Shown here: positions 14,050 to 25,200 of the stretch, in pieces | Position numbering within the stretch: position 1 is the first letter of the stretch | Layout: the number at the start of each line of letters is the position of its first letter | Source: Prunella strophiata | Lineage: Eukaryota; Chordata; Aves; Passeriformes; Prunellidae | Length of the DNA stretch: 64,000 nucleotides | Assembly (NCBI GenBank): GCA_036583965.1 | Contig: JAZBQD010000015.1 | Location: 27,626,310-27,690,309, forward strand | Direction: 5' to 3' | Program-made: the position numbers and the translations under genes | Notes under the pieces: generated by a model | The model's input: only the letters and a program-made list of their open reading frames with translations | What the model was told of the DNA's origin: nothing | Databases searched by the model: none

Positions 14050-14607
14050 TAATTTGAAAGAGGTTATTCTTCCCCTCTACTGCACTCTCATGAGACCCCA
14101 CCTTGGGTACTGTGTCCAGCCCTCAGCACAGGAAGGACATTTTGGAGTGGTCCAGAGGAGGGCTGAGAGGATGATCAGGGAGCTGGAGCATCTCTCCTGT
14201 GAGGAAAGGCATGGAGAATTGGAATTGTTCAGCCTGGGCAAGAGAAGGCTCTGGGGAGACCTTCCTGTACCCTTTTGGTACCTAAAGAGCCTTATAAGAA
14301 AGATAGGGAAGAACATTTTAGCAGGGTATGTCGAGATAAGGCAAAGATTAGTGGTTTTAAACTGAAAGAAGGTCAACTCAGACTAGATTTGGGAAAGAAG
14401 TTTTTTTACAATAAGAGTGGTAAAACAGCTTTTTGACCAGAGAGTTAATGGATGCCCCATCACTGAACACACTCAAGGTCAGGTTGGATGGGTTCTGGGC
14501 AACCTGATCTGAGAATGTCCCTGCTCACTGCAGTGGGGTTGGACTAGATGACTTTTGGTGGTGCCTTCCAACCCATTCCAGATCTCTCCTCTCAATTATG
14601 TGATGCC
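14050..14607 (+). mobile_element. CR1 LINE, 3' fragment (5'-truncated)
   Basis: A ~560-bp CR1 3' segment on the plus strand. Recognisable blocks in order are the end of the coding part ('cctactgcactctcatgag', 'ccccaccttgggtactgtgt'), 'ggagctggagcatctctcct', the run around 'ttcagcctgggcaagagaag', and the terminal 'ggttggactagatgactttt' block ending in TTATGTGATG. Such 5'-truncated copies are the usual product of target-primed reverse transcription. A 107-codon frame at 14042-14365 is a remnant of this element, not a gene. Confidence 0.92.
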
Positions 14608-16980
14608 TCTTGGAAAGTCTGACAAACTCAGCACCCAACACACGTACATCAATCCTGTCTGTCAAACTCACTTTTACTATCTAAACCAACAAGTACACTG
14701 AGCATACCTGCTTCCACACAGACACAGACAAGAAGAAAAGTTTGTGAGAGTGGCTGCTTTTTATGCCCTACTACAGCTTGGGATATAGAAGACCTCAGTT
14801 TAGATTTTTGTTTTCAAATAGACTACTCAGAGTAGAGATCCCCAGACTTTTGTTCTCCATCCCCTTACACAAGGTGAAGAGATGAATGTCAGCATCACAC
14901 AAAAATATAAGACCACCACACCTTCTTCCTCCTTTAGTCTTCTGTGACAAGGTTAGGCACTAATCACCCCTTAAGCCAAGGTATCCATGTCTGTCTCCTC
15001 ACTTCAGTGTTTCCCAGTGGTTATCAGCCACCCACTGACATGGATCAGGTCAGCACTTACCTAAATTCTGTTCTTTGACATGTCTCTACTCTTATATTCT
15101 ACCTTCTGAAACAGCATCTCTAAGTTAGATATCATGATGTTTAACTCCTCTTCAGAGATCCACTTCTTGCTTTCAAATACTATTTTCAGTCATGTCAAGA
15201 TAATGAACTTTATTCCCTGTTAAAAATTACAACCCATGTCACAAAATTCATATTGATTTCCACTCCTGAGTGATTTTATTAGTTTTCATGGGCCTCATTT
15301 CAGTTTTACCATATAAAATGGAAAAAATGCAAAAATGGAGCTTGAGGGAAGCTACACCTGTGCATCACAGAAGAGTATCAAGGAAGAATAGACATGCAGT
15401 CATTTGCAATAATATTTTAAAATTTATTCATCTAAAATTAGGATGCCCGGAGTGTTTTATATCTGAGATGAGTCATATCCAAATCTCAGGTCTCTCACTT
15501 CATTAATAAAAGCAACCTATGGCATAAACACATTCACAACTCTTAATCTTCCCAAGTTAGTATACCTGGCCAATAAAAGAGAATTTCTTATGGTATTTCC
15601 AGCACTTTGAAAAAATTTTAGAATCATTTAAGATAATTCTAGGAATAGAATAATGAAAAATTAATTGTGCCTGGGCAATTTATAGTTCAGGTTGTTCAAG
15701 AAAACGGAATATTAAATTCATGTTTATGCAGCTATTACCTAATTACAACATAATTTTTTTTTTCTGATGGGCTGCAAAAGACAAAATGTATTTTCCCCCA
15801 GTGTTTCTAATGTCTATTTTTTTATTTCAATTAATAGAAAACCCCCCAAAAATAATATTTTTTCTGTGAATATTGAAATTATTAATAGCTAAACCAAGAC
15901 TAAAATTTTTTAGAGTATTAAATAATACTGAACTTTCAATTTTTCATCAAGACAACTTTTTTTTTCTTTTATTATTTTTGTCAGTATTTTCAGATTAATA
16001 ACTGCAACTGGCTGACCTGTTAAACTGAGCATTGCTAGCAATACCTGCTATGATTTCACTGCCAAGGACTATAACTGTAAATATTTACAACAGTTTGCTC
16101 TCATGCTGCCAGATGATTGCTAGGAAACATGCTGGGTTCATTTTTTGCTCTTGCTATTTATTTGCTGTGTAAAGAATGATTCATGTCATGCCAGTCTGCA
16201 TTCATATTCCAGTTGGTGATAGGTTCTTCTGTACCAAGCAGCATCACTCTTTTTCCTGTCAGCTCTCTAACTGGTCTGAGCCAGCACACCTGGAGACAAC
16301 CTATTCAGCCAGTCAAATACACAGCACCTCATGAAGGATGGAGGTAGCAGAGATTCTGCATCCTCAGCATTTTCTGTGATACATTCCTAGTTCAGAGCAC
16401 CAAAAACCATGGTACCACATCTCTCCTCCTTCTCACTTCTGTTTCTGCAAACATGACAGTTGTAGGGGACTGTTATATATCCAACAGGTAATTGGTACAG
16501 TGTTGGAAGTCGCCTTGATCTTGCACAGACTTGGAGATTGTCAGCACACTGTCACTGCATTGCAGCAGAGCCCTTATTAGTTAACTGTACTTGACAGCAC
16601 CTCAGAAACTGTATATTTTAAATTTAGCAGCCTGGCATGATAAAGGTTATCACATTCTGTCTCTAGATAATTACTGGCAGCATTGATAAACATGTATTCC
16701 TTCTCCATTTCATCAGAAGAATGATGGGAATAGGTCTCTTTATAGTTTAAATTTTAAAGTTCCTGATGCTTTGTGGAATCATTTATTGCCAAAGTCCCTG
16801 GCTGTTAATATAGTTATAGGCCTATATATACACATATGTATATATTTATATGTATATTTGCTCATTTGGCTATTATCCCTCATCTTTCAAAATATTAATG
16901 AAGATATTTTTGAGGAGGAGAGGGAATTCCAAGTACCAGGATTGGAATATTTTTCAACTTCCTGTTCTTTTGTTTATTTA
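14608..16980. other. Unique AT-rich non-coding DNA, no gene seen
   Basis: No coding region or transposon was recognised. The longest frame (15270-15506, 78 codons) matches nothing known. TATA/CATATG alternation is seen at about 16821-16860. Confidence 0.65.
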
Positions 16981-16984
16981 TTTT

Positions 16985-17052
<68 letters not shown>

Positions 17053-17071
17053 ATCTATCTATCTATCTATC
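16985..17071. repeat. (CTAT)n / (GATA)n tetranucleotide microsatellite
   Basis: About 21 CTAT units with one interruption near 17051 (TAATC), then CATC. Both plus-strand frames with Tyr-Leu-Ser-Ile repeats (within 16771-17169) are artefacts of this array. Confidence 0.95.
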
Positions 17072-17791
17072 ATCTCTTTGAACTTCAAATAGTACAGCTC
17101 TTTCTCATAAGAAACAGTTGCACCACTGCAGGAATTTGTTCTTTTAATGACTCTGAATTAGGACAGTAGAGACAACCAGGCTTATTGAAGTCGTCAACAA
17201 GGTTATTTTGTGTTTCCCTGCTGTTTTATATGTGCATTGTTCTCCACTATGTAAGTACTGGTACCTGAAAATGGTCATAATTAGTGCAGTTAAACTCAGC
17301 AAAAAACTCTTGCAGGGTTGTTAAAAACCTTTTGGGGATTTGGCTTCGGCTGTTCAGCAGCTGCAAGTAAAGTAGATCTCCTCAAAGTGTCAGGAAAAAC
17401 ACAAGAATTAAACTAGTATAAAATCTTGATAGAGAATCCCTAGCAGTGTGTGGCTGTCACAGCAGAAATTCCAACTCTGTGTGCTCATTATCACAGAGCT
17501 GTAGAGAACATTTTTGTTGCAGTAGACTCTTTCCAGGGAGGTAATAATTAGGTATCTTCACACTTTCTGATGTGATTTCCTCGAGATTTCCATCTACATT
17601 TTCAAAAGTAGGTGGTGGTTTGAGGTACTTGAAGTGAAACAGTTTAGAGTGAAACACAAAGTATCTGCTCTCTGAAAACAAAGACATGTAGAGCTTCCTC
17701 ATGCTCTTGCATTTGAAAAATGGAGGAACAATTTACTCCAAGGCTACTTGTGAAAAAGCAGCAGCATGAATTCCTGATATTAGAGAATATA

Positions 17792-18113
17792 TGTGGGAGG
17801 TGGTACTGAAGGTAATTTCACCCCCTAAAGAGTTGCAGCCTTTCTAATTACTAAGATTTGGAACAGGTGTGCCCTCAATAGGGCACAGGTACAGCCAATG
17901 ACATTGAGTAATATAAGAGGAGGGGCCAGCAAGATAGGAGGAGATAGAATTCAGTTAGCAGTGCTGTGGTGAAGAAGGAGGATGGAGTCAGCACTGCTAG
18001 GAACAGAACCTGTGAAAAGGTATGGGACTTTCTACAGCAAGATTACATTTCAGAGCTTGCTGATATGTGTCAATAGCAATAAATATATTTTACTCTCATG
18101 AGAGGAACAGATG
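17792..18113 (+). mobile_element. Probable solo LTR of an endogenous retrovirus
   Basis: The segment opens with TGTGGGAGGTGG. It carries 'gtacagccaatgacattgag' with a CCAAT box near 17891, a TATA-like 'aatataagagg' near 17910, and a polyadenylation signal AATAAA inside 'agcaataaatat' near 18078. This order (TG start, CCAAT, TATA, AATAAA) is typical of a retroviral LTR. No internal retroviral sequence is seen on either side, so it would be a solo LTR. The 3' boundary and target duplication could not be fixed; the call is inference from architecture. Confidence 0.5.
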
Positions 18114-19417
18114 ACCTTCATAGAAGTTTTCAAAGTGTTGGACTACCATAGGACTGGTCATGTTACTTGAGAAGAGGAGAACTCCATCATTCTGTTCCAG
18201 AGAAAGCATTCTGCTGTCACAGAGAGTTTCATAAGAACAAAAAAAAAACAGTTTACATGCTATTTGGGCTGGAGTATAATGCATGACTCCTGAGAAACTT
18301 GAAGCTGAGGAAAATAGTCATGTTTAAGAATCACTTCCAAAGAGATGAAATGGAGATGGATGGAGAGTATTTTACTTGCCTCTTTGTCCTCTGCAGTCAG
18401 TTCCTGTGACTTTTAGTCATATCTTAGCATGTACATTGCATAAGCCCAAGTGAGGCTGTGAAAAATCAAATTTATACCATGGCATCATGACCAGCCACAA
18501 ATCCACTTAGATTTAGCTGAAAGATATTATATCTGCAGGACCAGTAAGAAAGGTCTTAATAGCTCAGTCACTCAAAACAAACAAGTTCCTTTAGGATAAA
18601 TAGACTTTAAAGATACCAGAACAGAATCTCAGGAACCCATAGAACAATAGACAAAATAGGGATAAAGAGGAAGTCTCTCCTTGAACTTACTTTATTGAGA
18701 GAAAAATGAGACAGATACACAGGTCAGGGAGAAAGAAGGTGGCATGCATATTATGATAGTGATGGATTTAGGAAACATGGGATCTGATGAGAAGGCAGTC
18801 AGGCAGATTTAATTTTCAGTATTTTAGTAGTATGTAGGAAACTTCAAAACCTTGATGTATCTTTAATAGTATTTTTGAGAGGGGATTAACATTATTGCAC
18901 ACACAGTTTCTTTTGTAGAGAATAATTTATGACAAGAAACAAAGGCCCGACTGTGCAACTTAGAAAACACTTTAATATTTCTATTGTATACAATCTTTTA
19001 GCTTTATCTGCTGTGCTTACATAGATAAGAGTAGTACACTTACTTTACACTGAGTAGTAAAGTAAGAACTACTGTCATTGCTCAGAAATGATCTCTACAA
19101 TTACAGAGGAATTAAAAATTAGGAAAGAAGAATGAGAGTAGAATTTACCTCTTAGAGATAATAAAATTCATGGTCTTGTGCACATATCAAATGTTTTACA
19201 GCACATTAAGTATTTCTCATCTTCCATTCTGAAGAAGCTTGTTCATAGAATATTTGGCATTGAAGAAGGAAATATCAAGGGCCATCAGGGACTTCCTGGG
19301 GGATTATTCCATAAAATTGGCTACATTCATAAAAAGTCTAAAATCCAGAGACCTAATGTAAATCATACAGAAAAAGGATTTAACCAATTATTTTTTCTGT
19401 GCTCATGTACTGAAGAC

Positions 19418-19718
19418 TGTCGCCCTGATTTTTTAAGTTTCTCTAAAGCCTTCTGATATTTACATTTTGTACAGAACTTTCTCACACACTTTTTGTAAAT
19501 AACTTATTGTTTTGTCTTCCTCTATGGAGGAAGAGCAACTTGATGGACTGTTGAGTTGTCCAGTGGCATTGAGGAGGTGGCACTGTCACCCTCCAATGAC
19601 ACTAGAATTTCAGAAAACTATAAATGGAGTCAGATTTCAATAAACTCTCTCTTTTTGCTCTCTCAAACCTTACAAAGAGCTGCTGTCTGCGTTGTGTCGT
19701 TTGTGCGCCACAGTGACA
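19418..19718 (+). mobile_element. Solo LTR, family A copy 1
   Basis: A ~301-bp unit running from TGTCGCCCTGA to CAGTGACA. It contains TATAAA at about 19619-19625 and AATAAA at 19639-19644. It aligns along its full length with the unit at 34144-34432, at roughly four-fifths identity by eye, which defines both ends. Flanks are GAAGAC (left) and TCAGAC (right), a possible decayed 6-bp target duplication (4 of 6 match). No gag, pol or env sequence is adjacent, so it is a recombined solo LTR. Confidence 0.8.
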
Positions 19719-20671
19719 TCAGACTATGAAGTTTTCTTAGTAAAATAATTAAAATATCTCTGAAAGTAGCTGGCCACACATTTCAATAATTTGAATGCAC
19801 AGTTCTCTGACAATTTACATAAGACAGTATTGAAAAGGAAACTGAAATAAGCTACTCTCCTTCTACTTATTTTGGAGGCCTCACTTTGTACATTTGTGCA
19901 ATAGGTGTTCAGCTGAGATACTTGGCCGTTTTGAGAGAGATTTTCCTGGTATTTTTGTGCTATCAGAATACTTTTGCCTATGCAATGTCATTTAAGACAT
20001 TTGATAGAATTATCCTGGTGGACTTTCAATTACTATCTACCCTGTGGATAATAAGTACTGAGGGGGAAAAGAGAACAATAAAAAAAAAGACAAAAAACCC
20101 ATACGAATCTTTGGAAATTACCTAGTCACTCATGTGTCTTTACAGTTGATCTTATCATTAAGTAAATTTTAAAATTTTTTCTCAGTTCAGCCATCACAAT
20201 ATATCTTCATATAAACATGAAGACTACTCCAAAATTTGCCACTGGGTATAATGCAAACTCTCTTTACCAATAATGTCTTGTTCTGTTCTGGCAAAGGTCT
20301 GACATTTGTTACTTTATATCCCTCTCATGAGCAGCTTGCTATAAGTGATTAATTCAATTACATTATCTAAACAGACACTGGGGAGATTTGTGTCAGCTTT
20401 ATGAAGTATAACAGACTATGTCATATGTGACAATGCATACCAGGAGGAGATCTGCAGCAGTGGTGAATGCACTCCACTCATATTTTCAATAAAAAGAAAA
20501 AAAAATTTAAAAGGAGTTAAAATAGCCTGAAAGAAATGATCTAACTAGTCAAATGGATAGAGAAAAAAAAAAAAAGAGATCTGACCACAGACAGCTGACC
20601 TGCATTGTTACGTTTCCTGATATACTCAAAAACTTTACAGTCGAAATATCCAAAATAAATGTACTTGCTGT

Positions 20672-20736
20672 ATGGGGTTAGAACTACATGATCTTGAAGG
20701 TCTTTTCCAAACCAAATCATTCTATGATTCTATATG
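20672..20736 (+). mobile_element. CR1 LINE, extreme 3' end
   Basis: A ~65-bp fragment: 'ggggttagaactacatgatc', then 'aggtcttttccaaaccaaat', then ATTCTATG-ATTCTATA terminal octamers. It is a severely 5'-truncated copy. Confidence 0.88.
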
Positions 20737-21760
20737 TTCCTTTTAGACTGCTAAATGCAGTCCCACTTAATAAAACCTATAAATGTATTCCCTACTTAAC
20801 ACATCATTATCTTTAACACTTTCATCTTTTCTTTAATCCAGGCCTCTTTATGCTTAAATCCATTTTTTTCCTACTCTAAAGCATTTCTGTGACATCATAC
20901 ATTTTCCTGTTTCTGGCCCTTTTAATCAAAATAAGATGGCTAATCTCTGATAGGACAAGTCCAAATTTTCCATGTATCAGTCTGGAAAATGCACAGTGGC
21001 ATCAAATGTATAATTTCAATGTCTGCAGGGTCTCTCTAAGGGCAGTAGACCAGTTGAAAAATGCATTAGGGAGCTGGGTGAATACCAGGACTGCAAAGTT
21101 AGAAGGCTAGAATAAAGTGGGGCTGTGAGAAAATTGCCTAATAAATTAGTAGGAGAGACAAAGAAATTCCTGGTAAAATTTACTTGCTAGCTGTTCTGCT
21201 GGAAAACACGTCTAGAGAGGATAGTAAACAAATGATTGGCCAAGGGAAAGGTGGAAGGTCTTCTGAAAGGTTTCCATGAGAGATACTTGTATGATTACCA
21301 GACATTTGTACAGAAGGTCTTCAAAGAAGGAACAAAAATTGAAGTCAAACCATATTTCTAAGGAAGTTTAATTTAGAACTCTAATTATCTGCTAAAATGC
21401 CTTGCTAGACTTCAACTTGCTCTCTTCATCTGCAAAAAATTTTGCTTAATGAGGAACCTTCCAATACTGCCTTTTTCTCACTTAGTAAGGTGCTCACTTC
21501 AGATTCTCATGCACTCTCCTCTGGTCTGGACAGCTAATACTCCATCCTGCAGTTAGGTCATTCACACTTAAACTTATTTATTGAAAGCTTTACAGACCTC
21601 AGAGTGTTGCATAAAGGTTATGAGCAATGGTTAGTAAAAAAACTAAACTCAGGATTTCAAAATCTTCCTTTAAAGCTGAGTTGAATGCATGTCCAGAGAC
21701 ATGCTGAAACTAGTAGCAGTTTAAACGGTTTAAGGAAGTTGCTTTGAAAGTGAAGATACT

Positions 21761-21790
21761 TCTTTTTTCTTTTTTTTTTTTTTTTTTTTT
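21761..21790. repeat. Poly-T tract
   Basis: About 30 bases, nearly all T with two C interruptions, lying 16 bp upstream of an LTR start. Confidence 0.85.
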
Positions 21791-21806
21791 AGCCTAAAAC
21801 ATTGAT

Positions 21807-22124
21807 TGTCTTGGTTTCAGATGAGACAGAGTTCATTTTCTTCTTAGTTGCTGATACAGTGCTGTGTTTTGGATTTTGTATGAGAATAATGTTGATGTTC
21901 ACTGATGTTCTGTTTGTTGCTCAGCAGTGCTCAGTATAAGTCAAGGACTTTCCAGTGTCTCCTGGTCTGCCAGTGAGGAGCTCCACAAAAAGCTGGAAAG
22001 GAGCACAGCCAGAACAGCTGATCCAAACTAGTCAGTTCCAATTCTGCTCCCCATGCCACCAGGGAAGAATGGCAGTAGTTAGTGAGCAGCTATACAGTAC
22101 TAAGACTGGGGTTAAAACACAACA
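21807..22124 (+). mobile_element. ERVL-type LTR with internal deletion
   Basis: The start, TGTCTTGGTTTCAG followed by 'acagtgctgtgttttggatt' and 'tatgagaataatgttgat', is a very common avian LTR beginning that I recognise. The end, GTGAGCAGCT...GGGGTTAAAACACAACA, matches the usual 3' end of that LTR. At ~318 bp it is shorter than I recall for the family; the middle part with TATA and polyadenylation signals appears missing between about 22045 and 22080. Flanking 5-mers TTGAT and CTAAT only partly match, so the target duplication is uncertain. Confidence 0.8.
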
Positions 22125-22188
22125 CTAATTTAGAGCTTATTTCTGTGTTTCATATTACTAGCAAAGGGTCTCAGAAACTTTTAAATAG

Positions 22189-22190
22189 AA

Positions 22191-22222
<32 letters not shown>
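22189..22222. repeat. Poly-A tract
   Basis: Thirty-four bases, all A except one G at about 22210. It gives a meaningless poly-Lys frame. Confidence 0.9.
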
Positions 22223-22223
<1 letters not shown>

Positions 22224-25200
22224 TTGGTTTTAGTGGAATAAACTGTCTAGATCAAGCCCCCAGGTATGTTTTATTGTTTTTCCAAGCAAAGAAAAAAATT
22301 TTTTGGCATGATACTTCAACAGTACCTATTTTTTTCCTTTTCTTGTTTAGTAAGAAGTCAAAGAATAAATTATTAATTCTGCTGTATAAGAAATTCTTAT
22401 TCAAGTTACCTAGTTACTTCATTTAGCCAGGGAGAAGTAAATAGAGTTTTAGGTCTTCTTAACTCTGTTAAGAACATGTAGAAATAATGAACCATTAATT
22501 CTTTAATGTCCACTAGTTGATGCAGGATTTGGGGTTCTACATGGCATTGTAAAATTACTTCCACTGTCCTAACAGAGGTAACAGGTGCTGTTGAATGGGC
22601 TAGAAAGTCCTTATGTGCCATTTTCCAATTGCAATGCCCACATTTATGTTTTTCACACTTCATGCTTTGCTCAGAGCTTAAATTCATAATCATCCATGTT
22701 GTTAGGAATTGTAGTATAGCAGACTTAGGCAGTCTGGTGGGTTGATCAGACTCATATCTGGAAAAAGAGGTAAATATTTCAGCACAGCATCATATTTAGC
22801 TTGGTGCAGTATTGTTTCCTAAGCAAAATAGTTAGAATTTGCTTATAGAGGATTGCAGAGTCAGCATTCAACAAAATGGAAAATTATTTTGGTAGTGAAA
22901 TAAATTAAAAAGGAGACCTGCTTTCTTTCTCAGGTTCTCACTCTTCCCAAAAGACAAAAATCTGGGGATAGACACATAATTATGGCTTCTGTTGTTATTT
23001 CTCCCTGGGAAAGTTTAAGACTACTTTACATTAATTTCTTTATCTTTATATTTGATCACAACACAGCATAATAATAATATGTTATGATAAGATCAGAAGG
23101 CCGTCTAATAATTGTTCTTTTTTGAATGGGAATATATAAAAAGCTTGCTGTTAGTGGCCTGTAGCAAGATAGTAGATGCTGAAATACGGCTAAGTGACAT
23201 TAAAAAAGACTTTATTAATATCTTCCTCATTTTTTCACAGCAGATATAAATAATATATAAACGCTAAAATGGAAAAAGGAGATGCATGGTTTGTGCACAT
23301 TTATCCTTGGGTTCAATGCAATTTTGCTGTGCATTGACACATCACAGCTTTCTTTAATAATCTTTTTCATCATAAAGTAGTGGATATTGAATGAGCAAAG
23401 CCAGAGCAATCTAACTTCCTCCACTTGTAGTCTGAAAATATCCACACTTCTGAGAAGCAGTGAAAGAAAGCCTAAAAAGATTCAGAAATGCTCACTCTCA
23501 CTGACGCTCTTTTTCTGTCTCTGGTGTAGGTAGTAATTTGAATTTGGGTTGTGGGAATTGCTTTGAAGTTCTCTGTTCTTCATTCCTCTGTGTCAGCATT
23601 CACAAGGACAGAAAATTGGAGAGGCAAAATATAAAGCCCTTAATCACCTTGATCAAGATAATCAAATGACAAAGGCATGAAAAATGGACTGTAGGCTGAA
23701 CCAAGACACAACAAATTCCAATAACACTCTTCCTCATTTCAGAAACATTCATATGCCACCAAGAAAGGAAAAGAATTTATTCCGTGTTATAAAAACACTA
23801 ATTTCCTAAATGGAGGCCGAGGACCTGATTTGAGCTTGTGGTTCCTATCTGACTTGAAAAATAGACCCTGAATTCTACTTAGTCTGGTGGTAAAAACAGG
23901 GCAGAATATGTAAGCAGAAAGAATAGTCTTTATTAAAATGAAGTGAAATATACTACATTTCCCCATAAACCTTGCCCAGTTAATTCCATTAATAATGTCT
24001 TCTTTCTCTGGAATGTAAATGGTGTCTTCCTGCTGAAACTTTAGCTCATGCTAATTAATAAGTGCTGTAGATGGTCAGACTCTTGAACTGCAGAATTATG
24101 CAAACGCCAATGGATACTACAATAGAGTCTTATATCAAGTTCAAGAAATATAATGCCTGGAGGATTGCACTGGCTTAGGGCAAGCAGACAGATTGTGTTC
24201 AGTTGTGAGTCCTTCTTATCTTCTGTGACCTAGGCAGGGTAAGAAAGTGACACCAGCTTAAAGCAGCTATGCCTGATCTAAGTTGATAGCTATTCTTGCA
24301 GTCCAGGGAGAACAGCTGCACACATCTGGCAAGTAGGAGGCATTAACAAGAGTTAGAAGATGCCTGAGGGAAAGAGGAGGGTTAAAAATTCCTCAGAGAC
24401 CTAAAAATGTCTCCCATTCTGGTGACATTATCTAACATATGACAAATACTCATATGTGCAAGCCTCCTGTATCAATCACAGAATACTCAGCAATGCTGTG
24501 CTGCAAGCTCTACTTTCACATTTCCTCACCTTTTGTCCCTTTGCACTCTGTAGCCTTGCCATTGCATTAATGTAGGTGTGGGTTGGACTGGGCATTTGGC
24601 TGCATGCAGAAAGGAAGTCCTTGGAAATATTTTAAACTGTTATAAATGCAGCACTGAAGTGTCCTGTCAGTCCTCCTTTCCATGGCTGTACAAATATTTT
24701 GATGTTTTCTTGTAAGGAGATTGACTTCCCATTAGGGAGGAGATATTTTCTTACAGAATCTTTACTAAATCCTGTTTTCTACTTGTCATTCAACACTAAA
24801 GGACTTTGTTTCTTGGTGTTTATTGTCTAAGGCATATCCTTGTGACAATTAGGTCCATGCTGTTAAATGAAATTGGGAAGATGTTATTCACAGTAACAGC
24901 TGATAACTTCGAAATTTACCATTTCCTGAAAATACTAATTTATGTACACTCCTCTTTAAAAGCAAACATGAGAAGGATAAGAAACCACATGCCATAAGAG
25001 ATTAACTAATACATACAGAATTTATATGTCTGACTTATATGCTAATCTTCTAAGAACTGCAAGTGATTTTTTGCAAATTTTTGCAAATTTAGGAAGTAGG
25101 TAGAGATTGCCTCTTTTCTGAACTGATGGATTAGTTTCAGAGAAGTAATGTAAGACATTGAGACCTTTTAGTTACTCTCCTCAAGGCTTTGTTCTAATCT

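Noticed and set aside
16081..16150. Half X-box-like TTGCTAGGAAAC
   Set aside because: A single short motif without a partner is expected by chance.
16771..17169. 132-codon frame with Tyr-Leu-Ser-Ile repeats
   Set aside because: The long open stretch is explained by the CTAT array.
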